Shown: positions 17,072-27,200 of the stretch, in pieces
How the letters are laid out: every line of letters starts with the position of its first letter
How positions within the stretch are numbered: position 1 is the first letter of the stretch
Source of the DNA: PHAA01 sp963665865
GTDB taxonomy: Bacteria > Bacillota > Syntrophomonadia > Syntrophomonadales > Syntrophomonadaceae
Direction of reading: 5' to 3'
Assembly: GCA_963665865.2 (NCBI GenBank)
Contig: CAXXWF010000001.1
Coordinates: 2,418,001 to 2,482,000, forward strand
Length of the DNA: 64,000 nt
Position numbers and translations under genes: made by a program
The notes under the pieces: generated by a model
The model's database searches: none
What the model was told of the DNA's origin: nothing
Seen by the model: only the letters and a program-made list of their open reading frames with translations

Positions 17072-18163
17072 ATGAAAACTAAATATTTACAGGAACTGCA
17101 TATAGGCGATTTAATTGCAAAAATTCCAATTATTCAAGGAGGAATGGGAGTAGGCGTATCGATGTCGGGATTGGCGTCAGCAGTAGCCAATGAAGGGGGC
17201 ATCGGCGTAATTGCGGCTGCAGGTATTGGCTTGCTCGAACCGGATGGCTTCGCAAATTATCTTGAAGCCAGTAAACGCCGTTTGCGTATGGAAATACGCA
17301 AAGCCCGTGCAGCAACCAATGGAATTCTGGGTGTAAACATAATGGTTGCTCTATCCAATTTTGCTGATATGGTTACAACGTCGATTGAAGAGGGCATTGA
17401 CATAATATTCTCAGGAGCAGGACTGCCTCTAAACCTTCCGCAATTCCTGCAAGGAAAAAGCCATACTAAATTGGTGCCCATCGTTTCTTCGGGAAGAGCG
17501 GCCGCTTTGATCGCCAAACGCTGGTTGGAACGATACAATTATCTGCCGGATGCTTTTGTGGTGGAGGGTCCCATGGCCGGTGGCCACCTCGGCTTTAAAC
17601 CAAATCAGCTTAGTCAGCCTGAATTCGCCCTGGAAAAATTGATTCCGGAAGTAATACAAGCGATTAGGCCGGTTGCTGAAAATAATCACAAAGATATTCC
17701 CATTATCGCTGCCGGCGGTGTATTTACCGGTCAAGATATCTATAAATATATTAAGTTGGGTGCGGCCGCGGTACAGATGGCTACCCGCTTTGTAACAACG
17801 CATGAATGTGATGCATCGATTAAGTTTAAAGAGGCTTATATTGATTCCTCTAAGGAAGATACGGTAATTATCAAAAGTCCCGTAGGAATGCCAGGCAGAG
17901 CACTGCGCAACGAATTTATCAATGATGTGGATGCAGGCAAAAAGAAACCCTTTAAATGCCCTTATCATTGTATTACAACCTGTGATTATCAAAACAGTCC
18001 CTATTGTATTGCGGTGGCTTTAATGAACGCGCAGAAGGGAAATATGAAACATGGATTAGAGTTTGCAGGAGAAAATGTATATCGCTGCCAGGAGATAGTT
18101 TCGGTTAAAGAATTAATGAACACACTAGTTGAGGAATACGAGCAGGCCGCTCAAAACCAGTAG
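17072..18163 (+). CDS. NPD/FabK-family FMN protein, nitronate monooxygenase-like (363 aa)
   Basis: A TIM-barrel flavoprotein related to 2-nitropropane dioxygenase. It shows IIQGGMGVGVSMSGLASAVANEG, VVEGPMAGGHLG (putative catalytic His) and IIAAGGVFTGQDIY for phosphate binding. The C-terminus has an extra cysteine-rich part (CPYHCITTCDYQNSPYC) that FabK lacks and that could hold a metal or cluster. AAGGAGATGGGTATG favours the second ATG. It stands alone and divergent from the fab operon, so it may be a second enoyl reductase-like enzyme or a detoxifying oxidase; the substrate is unknown. Confidence 0.85.
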   Translation: MKTKYLQELHIGDLIAKIPIIQGGMGVGVSMSGLASAVANEGGIGVIAAAGIGLLEPDGFANYLEASKRRLRMEIRKARAATNGILGVNIMVALSNFADMVTTSIEEGIDIIFSGAGLPLNLPQFLQGKSHTKLVPIVSSGRAAALIAKRWLERYNYLPDAFVVEGPMAGGHLGFKPNQLSQPEFALEKLIPEVIQAIRPVAENNHKDIPIIAAGGVFTGQDIYKYIKLGAAAVQMATRFVTTHECDASIKFKEAYIDSSKEDTVIIKSPVGMPGRALRNEFINDVDAGKKKPFKCPYHCITTCDYQNSPYCIAVALMNAQKGNMKHGLEFAGENVYRCQEIVSVKELMNTLVEEYEQAAQNQ

Positions 18164-18189
18164 CGCAAATTAAGCAAAATAACAAAATT

Positions 18190-18255
18190 GGGGCGGTTCC
18201 GTTGTCACATTGTTTTCGGTCTAATCTGGATGAATGTAACAACGGAACCGTCCCC
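18190..18255. repeat. GGGGCGGTTCC hairpin repeat
   Basis: GGGGCGGTTCCGTTGT and ACAACGGAACCGTCCCC form a long near-perfect stem. It follows the NPD-like gene and could end it. Elements with similar ends occur at 22664-22752 and, shorter, at 37283-37312. Confidence 0.6.
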
Positions 18256-18284
18256 TTGCTTCGATGCCCCTTACCTGCCTAGGT

Positions 18285-18746
18285 TTAACACATAGTTAAA
18301 TGATCAATTCCCTGTATATCTTGTAACTGTTTTCTTAAAAAGTCGATTTGCATATCTTCAGTACCGTTAATGACCAAAACATATTTACCCTCTTCCAGCC
18401 ATTGTTCTATCAATCTTTTTCCCTCGTCATGGATGCCCATATCGTTACAAACCTCTTCAATACCTCCGCCCCGACTTTGCGCCGAATCAGCCAGATATCC
18501 ATAAGCAGGCCCAATTGAAGCCACCAATCCCATGTCAGGTATTTCTACCACTCCGGCATCGAAAGGAGAGCTATCCACATTTTGGCCGTTTGTATCAGAG
18601 ATAATGTTATCCAGCCAACTTACTTTCTCCTCATCACCAGCAAATATTAAGGAGGCATGCTCCTCATACCCGCGGTTTCTTAAATCAGTGAGCACCGATT
18701 TGGCCATTCTCAGATGATCAGTAGTGCCTATCATGTTTACTGCCAA
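18285..18746 (-). CDS. hypothetical protein (153 aa)
   Basis: I do not recognise this family. No signal or membrane segment is clear. It has a small-residue middle stretch (VASIGPAYGYLADSAQSRGGG) between two charged alpha-beta parts, recalling loosely the glycine-zipper middle of stress proteins of the DUF1269 type, but this is weak. AAGGGG is well placed for a TTG at 18746; a GTG three codons earlier would overlap the site. It lies downstream of feoA on the same strand, 75 bases away, and may belong to the iron-regulated unit. Confidence 0.7.
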   Translation of the reverse strand: MAVNMIGTTDHLRMAKSVLTDLRNRGYEEHASLIFAGDEEKVSWLDNIISDTNGQNVDSSPFDAGVVEIPDMGLVASIGPAYGYLADSAQSRGGGIEEVCNDMGIHDEGKRLIEQWLEEGKYVLVINGTEDMQIDFLRKQLQDIQGIDHLTMC

Positions 18747-18821
18747 TTTTTTCACCCCTTAATTAAATCAAAAGACACATTGTGCCTATAGGTTTATAGT
18801 TGGCAATAATCCATATTCTAT

Positions 18822-19037
18822 TCATACCGCTTCAACCTTGACTTTATTAGCAATCATTCTACCCAGAGCAACATCGGCATTCCCAACTTTAATTACCAAC
18901 GGACCTTTAAAAGGATGTCGCGCAATGAGCTGCAACTCTGTACCTGGCATTATACCCATTTCAAACAATCTTCTTTCCGCCCCATCTATCTTCAAAACTT
19001 TCAGTTTTTGTCCTATTTCAAATTCAGCTATATTCAT
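18822..19037 (-). CDS. feoA: ferrous iron transport protein A (71 aa)
   Basis: Small SH3-like cytosolic protein needed for FeoB function. The family pattern is seen in LFEMGIMPGTELQLIARHPFKGPLVIKVG. It lies 12 bases downstream of feoB. This order, feoB before feoA, is reversed from the more frequent feoA-feoB. Confidence 0.9.
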   Translation of the reverse strand: MNIAEFEIGQKLKVLKIDGAERRLFEMGIMPGTELQLIARHPFKGPLVIKVGNADVALGRMIANKVKVEAV

Positions 19038-19049
19038 TTCGTCATCCTC

Positions 19050-20849
19050 CTATTTAGGTAATAAGATATTTAATATAATTCCTACTGAAAACGAAGTTAG
19101 TAATCCCATTACCAGTATTTTCAACAGACTTTTAAGGCCCATTTCACGTACAGTCATTACCATCATGGGCAGACAGGGTAAGGACAGGGCTATCATACTA
19201 ATGGCAATAGTGGCTTCCCTAGGCGTTAATGTTAGGCTCATCAAGACCAGCGGGGCTAGGTAACGTTGAAATATGGTAATTAAGACCGCTACGAAAGCTT
19301 CGGCTGGTATACCAAACATCAACCGCGTAAATCCTTCCATACCTCTAAATATCTCTAGTGCACCTGATTCCATGAGGGCCCTTATACCGATACTCATAAT
19401 CAATAATAACGGTAACACTTCCGTAAAAAAGCCTGAGAACCTGATCTTAATTTTACTCCATAGATTACTTGCCAAGGGAACCCTTAAAGGCGGCAGTTCA
19501 TATATGAATTCATTTTCCACCGGCATTATCCGGCTAAGAACTGAAGCAAGCACTATTAGTGCAGTAAGCATGGTCAGAACTACCACCAGTAATGAGGCAT
19601 GAAATGCTGATATAACCGAAGCTAAAATCCCCAGGGTGGCTGCACAAGGTATAACAATACTGAGGAGGGTAATGACGATAAAACGTTGGGCCTCAGTGGG
19701 CATAATCCTGGTAGCCACAATAGCCGGGGTTCTACATCCGAAGCCAAGGGACAGCGGAATTATGGCCTGACCAGAGACACCAAACATGCTTCCCAATCTC
19801 TCCAGGGCAACTGAATACCTCGGTAATAGACCCGTATCCTCCAGCATAGCCATTAGGAAGCTAACCATAAGCATTGCCGGCATGATAATCGTAAATGGTA
19901 TTATTAGGCCCTCGGGAACTGCTTTGGCAAGTATGGTAGTAATCAGACTATTGGGCAAAGCCCCTGTAATAATATCTTCGATTAGCTTATTTAGGGGCGT
20001 CAATAAGATGTTTATAGGCCTTTCACTTATTTGGATAAATTGCAGCAAGGCATAGAATGCCATGTAAGCAAAAACGAGAAGCAATATAGTTCCCACAACT
20101 GGTCGGTCAATAAAGGTCTGAATTTTTTCCAAGCGTATTTTTTGGCGAGCATCCATTTTGTTGCTTACCAAACGCGCCAAATTCCGTGCTTTCTCCGCCC
20201 TCAGTAAATCTGCCGGACTCAGACAATCCTCGGCGGCAGTTAAACAGCTGCTGCAGTTCCCTGAGCAAGCGGCTTCCTGACCCAAAACCAAGACCTGCAC
20301 TTTTTCCTTCTCGCTGCCATCAAACTTATACTGAAAATTAACATCTTCCAACTTGAACCGTTTGTGGTTCATCCCTTTCTCCAGCGCTTGCAGCAACTCG
20401 GCGAGTCCTTCTCCGGTAGTAGCAGAAAAAGGCAAAACCGGTGATTCCAGTTTCCTGGACATTTCTTTACAATCGATCTTAATGCCCATGGAACGAGCTC
20501 TGTCGATCTGATTCAGCAACACTAATATTGGTTTGCCCAATTCCAACAATTCATAAGTTAGGAGCAGATTTCTGTCAAGGTTAGTAGCGTCAACAATATT
20601 TATTATTAAGTCAATATCCTTTTCCGCCAATAAACTCCGGCTGACATTGGCTTCATCACCATACGAATTAAGTGAATAAATGCCAGGTGTGTCGTATATA
20701 TCCAGCGTTTGTCCGCCTATTTTCATCGTAGATCTGTTTATTTCTACTGAAGTGCCTGGATAATTGGATACAAATAATTTACTGCCAGATATCCGGTTCA
20801 ATACCGAACTCTTACCTACATTGGGATTACCAATGACTGCAATTTTCAC
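19050..20849 (-). CDS. feoB: ferrous iron transporter B (599 aa)
   Basis: Membrane Fe2+ permease with an N-terminal GTPase domain. G1 is GNPNVGKSSVLN, G3 YDTPGIYSL and G4 LLNQIDRA. After the G domain comes a cysteine-rich insert (CSGNCSSCLTAAEDC, about residues 194-208) not found in the E. coli protein. From about residue 250 the membrane part has the two gate-like regions (GFGCRTPAIVATR is typical). At 599 residues it is a short FeoB. The start is a GTG. A Fur box lies 23 bases upstream. Confidence 0.93.
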   Translation of the reverse strand: MKIAVIGNPNVGKSSVLNRISGSKLFVSNYPGTSVEINRSTMKIGGQTLDIYDTPGIYSLNSYGDEANVSRSLLAEKDIDLIINIVDATNLDRNLLLTYELLELGKPILVLLNQIDRARSMGIKIDCKEMSRKLESPVLPFSATTGEGLAELLQALEKGMNHKRFKLEDVNFQYKFDGSEKEKVQVLVLGQEAACSGNCSSCLTAAEDCLSPADLLRAEKARNLARLVSNKMDARQKIRLEKIQTFIDRPVVGTILLLVFAYMAFYALLQFIQISERPINILLTPLNKLIEDIITGALPNSLITTILAKAVPEGLIIPFTIIMPAMLMVSFLMAMLEDTGLLPRYSVALERLGSMFGVSGQAIIPLSLGFGCRTPAIVATRIMPTEAQRFIVITLLSIVIPCAATLGILASVISAFHASLLVVVLTMLTALIVLASVLSRIMPVENEFIYELPPLRVPLASNLWSKIKIRFSGFFTEVLPLLLIMSIGIRALMESGALEIFRGMEGFTRLMFGIPAEAFVAVLITIFQRYLAPLVLMSLTLTPREATIAISMIALSLPCLPMMVMTVREMGLKSLLKILVMGLLTSFSVGIILNILLPK

Positions 20850-20871
20850 AAGGCCCCCCCTTTACTAGAGA

Positions 20872-20890
20872 TATTGATAATCATTATCAT
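20872..20890 (-). promoter_or_regulatory. Fur box upstream of feoB
   Basis: ATTGATAATCATTATCATT matches the classic Fur box centre (TGATAATCATTATCA) with full inverted symmetry. Its place between fur and feoB implies iron repression of feoBA. Confidence 0.9.
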
Positions 20891-20911
20891 TGTTGCGATA
20901 AAAAAATTTAT

Positions 20912-21346
20912 CTAGTGGGACCTGCAATCGGGACAATAGGCATATATCTTTAATTGATGATTCACAATTTCAAATCCTTCCTGTTCCAATTGTTTTTCCA
21001 GACTATCGAGCAGGCCTTCCTCGACCTCAAATATTCTGCCACAAGCGACACACAATATATGATGGTGCTGATGCTGATGCTCAGCTAAATCTGATAACTC
21101 ATAGCGGTATTTACCTTCATCAAAAATGGTCTTATACAGGATTTTTATCACAGCTAAACGATCCAGGGTACGATAAACTGTGGCAATGCCGATATTAGGA
21201 ACCTTCCGCCGGGCTTCATGCAAAACTTCTTCTGCCGAAAGATGCGCTCCCCTATTTTCGCGCATTACTTCCAGGACCGCCTTCCTTTGGCCTGTCAGTT
21301 TATAATCCGCTTGTTCCAATTTGTCCCTAATAATTTGCTCTAACAT
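20912..21346 (-). CDS. fur: Fur-family iron regulator (144 aa)
   Basis: Dimeric metal-dependent repressor. An N-terminal winged helix (KLTGQRKAVLEVM, LSAEEVLHEARRK) is followed by the metal site HQHQHHHILCVACGRIFEV and a second cysteine pair CPDC near the C-terminus, together a structural zinc site. A frame extension to a TTG exists, but AGGTGA is best placed for the ATG at 21346. Fur boxes lie on both sides, so it probably represses itself and feoBA. PerR or Zur are the alternatives; the feo context favours Fur. Confidence 0.88.
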   Translation of the reverse strand: MLEQIIRDKLEQADYKLTGQRKAVLEVMRENRGAHLSAEEVLHEARRKVPNIGIATVYRTLDRLAVIKILYKTIFDEGKYRYELSDLAEHQHQHHHILCVACGRIFEVEEGLLDSLEKQLEQEGFEIVNHQLKIYAYCPDCRSH

Positions 21347-21359
21347 TACCAATCACCTC

Positions 21360-21378
21360 AATAATGATAATCATTATC
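21360..21378 (-). promoter_or_regulatory. Fur box upstream of fur
   Basis: AATAATGATAATCATTATC agrees with the 19-base E. coli Fur consensus in 18 positions. It overlaps the region just before the fur ribosome binding site, so it suggests autoregulation. Confidence 0.9.
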
Positions 21379-21453
21379 ACAAATACATTATATATCGATT
21401 CTTTCCTAAATACAATGGTTTTTAAATATAATGGCACCGAAAATAATTTATCG

Positions 21454-22533
21454 CTATTGAATTGATCCTTTGACTGTGGCAAGGAATTCATCAAACAGGT
21501 AAGCCGAATCCCTGGGGCCGGGAGTTGCTTCAGGATGGAACTGAACTGACATTAAAGGCAGTTTATTATGTGCCAGCCCTTCAACTGTATCATCTATTAG
21601 ATTTGTAAAACTAATCCTAACATCATCAGGCAGGGAGTCTGCATTTACGGCATAGCCGTGGTTCTGTGAACTTATGAGGCATTTACCAGTGCGCATATCC
21701 TTGACTGTATGGTTACCACCACGATGCCCAAAGTCCAGCTTAAAAGTGGTCCCCCCCAGAGCCAAGGCCAGCAACTGGTGGCCCAAACATATTCCAAACA
21801 TGGGCACCACTGTCAACAGTTTTTTTATTTCTCGAACCGCATAATCACAAGATTCTGGATTGCCGGGGCCATTGGACAGAACCAGTCCGTCTGGTTTCTG
21901 AGCCATTATCTCTTCGGCCGTGCTTTCTGCCGGCATAGTAACTACTCGACAATCTCTAGCCACCAACGATTTTATAATATGCCTTTTGGTCCCAAAGTCC
22001 ATGAGTACAATATTCATAGTGCCTGAGCCATATACTTCATTCTTTCTGCAGCTTACCTGTTTCACCAGATCTGTGTCCAACAACTCCTTACCTTTGCGAG
22101 CTATCTCCACTAACTTCTCCTCCTGGTCCAGCTGCGAAGTAATAATGGCTCCCATGGTGCCATTCATACGTAAAATCCGAGTTATAGCTCGGGTATCAAC
22201 GCCGGTCAGGCATGTTATCTCATATTTTTCCACAAATTCGTTGAAGTTACATTGACTTTCGTAGTGACCGGTAAGTTCGGCTATTTCTTTGACTACCAAT
22301 CCTCTCAAAGCCGGTTTATCAGACTCAAATCCATAATCTCCGCAGCCATAGTTACCAATAGTTGGATAGGTAAGGGTAAGTATCTGCCCAGCATAGGAAG
22401 GATCGGTAATGATCTCCTGGTACCCATTCATACTGGTATTAAATACGGCTTCTCCAGCGATAGGCACGCTTTTGCCAAAGAGCTGACCTTCAAAAACAGC
22501 TCCATTTTCTAACACCAGATATCCTTTGTTCAT
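21454..22533 (-). CDS. carA: carbamoyl phosphate synthase small subunit (359 aa)
   Basis: Glutaminase subunit that feeds ammonia to CarB for arginine and pyrimidine synthesis. The N-terminal half is the CPSase small domain (MNGYQEIITDPSYAGQI). The C-terminal half is a class I amidotransferase with the nucleophile in MFGICLGHQLLALALGG and the His-Glu pair in SVQFHPEATPGP. carB is not adjacent, which is unusual; the gene stands downstream of gltBD, 230 bases away, among other glutamine-using enzymes. Confidence 0.95.
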   Translation of the reverse strand: MNKGYLVLENGAVFEGQLFGKSVPIAGEAVFNTSMNGYQEIITDPSYAGQILTLTYPTIGNYGCGDYGFESDKPALRGLVVKEIAELTGHYESQCNFNEFVEKYEITCLTGVDTRAITRILRMNGTMGAIITSQLDQEEKLVEIARKGKELLDTDLVKQVSCRKNEVYGSGTMNIVLMDFGTKRHIIKSLVARDCRVVTMPAESTAEEIMAQKPDGLVLSNGPGNPESCDYAVREIKKLLTVVPMFGICLGHQLLALALGGTTFKLDFGHRGGNHTVKDMRTGKCLISSQNHGYAVNADSLPDDVRISFTNLIDDTVEGLAHNKLPLMSVQFHPEATPGPRDSAYLFDEFLATVKGSIQ

Positions 22534-22663
22534 TTATTAAACTCCTCCTCAAGCCATGCAGGTTAATTTCGATTTAATATGCTTCCCCCTGTTATCCATA
22601 GAACAGTATAACTGTTTTAAACTTATATACCAACATATAAATTTAAAATAGATGAAGAAATGA

Positions 22664-22752
22664 GGGGGCGGTTCTCTTGTTTCCTTGGGACAGGTCTCTT
22701 GTTCCGCTCCATGATCTTCAATCTGGGACAAGGGACCCGTCCCCTTGTCCCA
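22664..22752. repeat. GGGGGCGGTTC hairpin repeat
   Basis: GGGGGCGGTTCTCTTGT near the left end and ACCCGTCCCCTTGTCCC near the right end give an imperfect long hairpin, with internal GGGACA/TGTCCC pieces. It fills most of the gap between gltD and carA and resembles the element at 18190. It may end gltBD transcription. Confidence 0.55.
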
Positions 22753-22764
22753 CCCTTGCCTTGT

Positions 22765-24249
22765 TTATTTAATCACGCTATCACCCATGAGGCTTTTATC
22801 GACTTCCCGAGCGGCCAGCTTTCCTTCCTGGATTGCCCAGACAATTAGACTCTGACCTCTTCTCATGTCGCCTGCGGTGAATACCTTCTCAACATTTGTC
22901 TCAAAAACCTCGTACTCCGCTTTTACATTGCTCATTGCATCCTTCTTAAGCTTAAGCTCATCTAAGATAGTGTTTTCCGGACCTAAAAACCCCATAGCTA
23001 GAAGCACCAGGTCGGCTTTCCATACTTTATCACTGCCCGGAACTTCCTGCGGCACTAATTTTCCTGAGGTATCCTGAACCCATATAATTTCAACGGTGTG
23101 AACCTCCTTGACCTCACCGTTCTCATCCCCCACAATTTCCTTAGTGGAAACTAGATATTTTCTGGGGTCCTGGCCATACAGGCTTATAGCCTCCTCCTGA
23201 CCATAGTCCACTTTCAGCTTATTTGGCCATTCCGGCCACGGATTAGACGCATCTATTCGCTTAGCAGGCGGCTCAGGCAATATTTCAAACTGATTGACGC
23301 TTTCGCAGCCATGCCGAATAGATGTAGCTACACAGTCAGTACCAGTATCGCCTCCGCCGATAATAATCACATTCTTGCCTTGGGCACTTATATAGTTGCC
23401 GTCTTCAAGATTTGAATCCAGAAGACTCTTGGTATTAGCCTTAAGAAATTCTAGAGCATAGTGAACACCCTTAAGCTCTTTTCCAGCAACATCAAGTCCC
23501 CTCGCCTTGGTTGCCCCTGCACACAACACCACCGCATCATAATTGTGAACCAGCTCATGGGCTTTGATGTCTTTTCCCACCTCGGTATTGAATACGAATT
23601 TTATTCCGGAGGCCTTCATAACGTCAATACGCCGATCAATAAATCTTTTTTCGAGCTTCATATTGGGAATCCCGTACATCATCAGTCCACCGGCTCGATC
23701 ATCTCTCTCAAACACAGTTACATCATGCCCGACTGCATTCAGATAGTACGCAGCTGACATCCCGGCCGGACCTGAACCTACGACTGCAACTTTCTTGCCG
23801 GTTGTTCGGGCCTTTTTGGTTGTTACCCAACCTTCGGTAAATGCTCTCTCAATTATCTCATATTCAAGACTGTTAATGGTAACCGACTCCATAATATAGC
23901 CTTCAGTGCAGGCACCTTCACATGGTGCTGGACATACTCTAGCTGTAAATTCCGGGAAAGGGTTGGTTCTTATCAGCCGCTTATAAGCTTCCTGCCATTG
24001 TCCCTGATAAACCAGCTCATTCCATTCGGGGATAAGATTGTGCAGCGGACACCCTGATGTAATGCCATTTAACAACACACCGCCATGACAAAAGGGAACT
24101 CCGCAATCCATGCATCGCGCACCTTGAGTTCTTACAACTTCAGGATCCTGCGGCAGCCTTATTTCATTCCAGTCTTTGATTCTCTCTTGAGGAGGTCTTT
24201 TCTTCGGATCAATTCGTTCATATTCTAAAAATCCAGTAGCGTTTCCCAT
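22765..24249 (-). CDS. gltD: glutamate synthase small subunit (494 aa)
   Basis: FAD- and NAD(P)H-binding subunit that passes electrons to GltB. The N-terminal domain has the Fe-S cysteines (CMDCGVPFCH, CPLHNLIPEW, CPAPCEGAC). Two Rossmann folds follow (VAVVGSGPAGMSAAYYL and VIIIGGGDTGTDCVA). An in-frame GTG four codons upstream exists, but AAGGTGG is placed for the ATG at 24249. It follows gltB with a 39-base gap, so gltBD is one operon. Confidence 0.95.
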   Translation of the reverse strand: MGNATGFLEYERIDPKKRPPQERIKDWNEIRLPQDPEVVRTQGARCMDCGVPFCHGGVLLNGITSGCPLHNLIPEWNELVYQGQWQEAYKRLIRTNPFPEFTARVCPAPCEGACTEGYIMESVTINSLEYEIIERAFTEGWVTTKKARTTGKKVAVVGSGPAGMSAAYYLNAVGHDVTVFERDDRAGGLMMYGIPNMKLEKRFIDRRIDVMKASGIKFVFNTEVGKDIKAHELVHNYDAVVLCAGATKARGLDVAGKELKGVHYALEFLKANTKSLLDSNLEDGNYISAQGKNVIIIGGGDTGTDCVATSIRHGCESVNQFEILPEPPAKRIDASNPWPEWPNKLKVDYGQEEAISLYGQDPRKYLVSTKEIVGDENGEVKEVHTVEIIWVQDTSGKLVPQEVPGSDKVWKADLVLLAMGFLGPENTILDELKLKKDAMSNVKAEYEVFETNVEKVFTAGDMRRGQSLIVWAIQEGKLAAREVDKSLMGDSVIK

Positions 24250-24288
24250 TGTCAGTCCCACCTTAATTCATGAATTCAGTGAATCATT

Positions 24289-27200
24289 TTAATATTTCTC
24301 TTCAAATGCAGCCATTAAAGCTTCTTCACCACTAAAACCTGCGTTATAGGCCTTATCGATATTTTCAAGCATACGTTTGTAATCTTCAGGTATTATTTTA
24401 GTGAATCGCAAAGAGTAGTTTTCCCAATTATCGAGAACTCTTCTGCCCTTGGGGCTGCCAGTGTAATACACATGTTTTCTTATCATTTCCTTGACCTCGC
24501 CCATCTCCTCTTCGGAACTTATTTTTTCCAATGTGACCATTGATTTATTGCAGTATATTTCGTCAAAATTCAGAATATAGGCAATCCCGCCCGACATTCC
24601 AGCCGCAAAGTTTCTGCCTGTCTTACCGAGGATAACCACCTTGCCTCCGGTCATATATTCGCAGCCATGGTCACCCACACCTTCTACAACCGCATTTACG
24701 CCGCTATTCCTCACACAGAATCTCTCCCCAGCAATACCGTTGATATAAGCCTCACCGGAAGTTGCCCCGTAGAAAGCCACATTTCCGATAATAATATTTT
24801 TCTCAGGATCAAAATCCGAACTTTTAGAAGGGTAGACAATAATTTTGCCACCGGAAAGTCCTTTGCCTATATAGTCGTTGGAATCCCCTGACAGTTCAAG
24901 AGACATGCCCTTCGGAGTGAATGCGCCAAAACTCTGCCCGGCCGAACCTACAAAAGTAAGTTTTATAGTATCCTCAGGCAGTCCCGCTTCGCCGTATCGC
25001 TTGGTTATTTCGCTCCCGATTATGGTACCTACAACCCTATCGACATTATTTATTTTAAGTTTTGCCCTGATGCATTTCTTGTGCTCAAGGGCTGGTTTAC
25101 ACATTCTGAGCAGCTTTCTCATATCCAGTGTTTTTTCCAGCATATGATTCTGGGACTGCGTATTGAATCGACTGACATCCGCTCCCGCATAGGGCTGATA
25201 AAGGATTTTAGATAGATCCAGATGGGCAGCTTTCCAGTGCTTGACATTGTCTTTGGCCTTAAGTCGGTCGGTACGGCCAACCATTTCATTTATGGTTTTA
25301 AAACCCAATTTAGCCATTATCTCACGCATTTCCTGGGCTACAAATTTCATGAAGTTCTCAACATGTTCGGGCTTGCCAGTGAAATTTTTTCTTAAATTTT
25401 CATCCTGGGTGGCTATCCCTACCGGACATGTGTTGAGATTACAGACCCGCATCATTACACAACCCAGGGCAATAAGCGGTGTGGTAGCAAATCCAAATTC
25501 TTCTGCTCCCAACATAGCCGCGATCACCACATCTCTTCCCGATAACAGTTTACCATCTGTTTCCAAAACGACCCGGTCTCTTAACTTGTTTAAAACCAAG
25601 GTTTGATGTGTTTCAGCCAGACCCAGTTCCCATGGAAGTCCTGTATTTCTGATGCTGGTTCTAGGTGATGCCCCAGTTCCTCCATCGTAGCCACTTATAA
25701 GGATTACGTCAGCTTTGCCTTTAGCTACCCCGGCAGCGATTGTACCGACCCCTACTTCAGATACAAGCTTGACGTTTATCCTGGCGTCCCGGTTGGCATT
25801 TTTAAGATCGTGAATTAGTTCAGCCAGATCTTCGATTGAATAGATATCATGATGCGGCGGTGGCGAAATAAGATCCACACCTGGAGTCGAATGCCTTACC
25901 CGAGCAATCGGCGGGTAAACCTTACGTCCCGGAAGTTGGCCGCCTTCACCGGGTTTGGCCCCTTGGGCCATTTTGATCTGAATTTCCTGAGCATTCACCA
26001 GATAGTTGCTGGTTACGCCAAAACGTCCAGAGGCAACCTGCTTAATCGCGCTGTTTTTCGTGTCTCCGTCGGCTAATACGTTGAATCTTGCACTGTCCTC
26101 TCCACCCTCACCACAGTTGCTTTTTGCACCCAGTCTGTTCATAGCGATGGCCAGACATTCGTGAGCTTCCTTGCTGATGGAGCCATAGGACATTGCCCCG
26201 GTCTTAAACTTTCTAACAATGGAATCAACCGGTTCCACTTCTTCAATAGGAATGGTGTCGGCTACATTATAATTAAAATCAAGCAGATTTCTTAGTGTAT
26301 ATATCTTTTCATTGTTTATCTTCTTGGAGTAATCCTTGTAGAGACCGTAGTTTCCATCGCGGCAAGCTTTCTGCAGCAGGTAGATGGATTCGGGATTATA
26401 GAGATGGATCTCCCCGTCATCTTTGCATTGAAAATAACCGCCTATTTCCAGCGTGTCTGTATACGGTGAATTTTCATTATATGCGCTCTCATGCCGCATT
26501 TGATTTTCAGCAGCTATTTCTTCAAGTCCTATCCCTTCCACACGAGATGGTGTCATAGTAAAATATTTATCGATAAGGTCTTTTTTAAGGCCTACCGCCT
26601 CAAATATTTGGGCTCCGTGGTAGCTGCGTATGGTTGAGATACCCATTTTGGCGATTACCTTAAGTACACCTTTTACAGACGCTTTAATGAAGTTCTTTTT
26701 ACCTTCTTTGTATTCCAGTCCATTAAGCAAGCCTTTTTCCGCAAGGTCTTCAACCGTTTCGTAAGCTATATAAGGATTTATGGCATTTACCCCATACCCA
26801 ATCAGAGTACAGAAATGATGCACCTCTCTGGGCTCCCCTGATTCCAGGACAATTCCCATACTGGTTCTAATCTCTTTTCTTATTAGGTGGTGGTGAAGTC
26901 CCGAGGATGCTAGAAGCGCTGGTATTGGCGCCGATTTCTCGTCTACACCTCGGTCGGAGAGAATAATTATATTAGCCCCTTCACTAATAGCTTGGTCAGC
27001 AAGTCTGAATATTTTGTCCAAAGCCTTTTCCAAGGCTTTGGCGCCTCCTGAAACTTTATATAGCGTGGAAATTGTGGTTGTCTTAAATTTGTCACTGTTT
27101 AGATGCTTAATGTTTTTAAGCTGTTCATCGGTTAGGATCGGATGCTCCAGGAATATGCTGGCTGAATTGCCCTTATCAGGCTTCAGCAAATTGCCGGTAT

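Noticed and set aside
15753..18163. The NPD-like gene at 17072 as a second fabK of the operon
   Set aside because: It is on the opposite strand with its own promoter and has a cysteine-rich C-terminus that FabK lacks; it may still be a reductase, so I left the function open.
22549..22731. A 60-codon ORF between carA and gltD
   Set aside because: It lies largely within a hairpin repeat and has no ribosome binding site.
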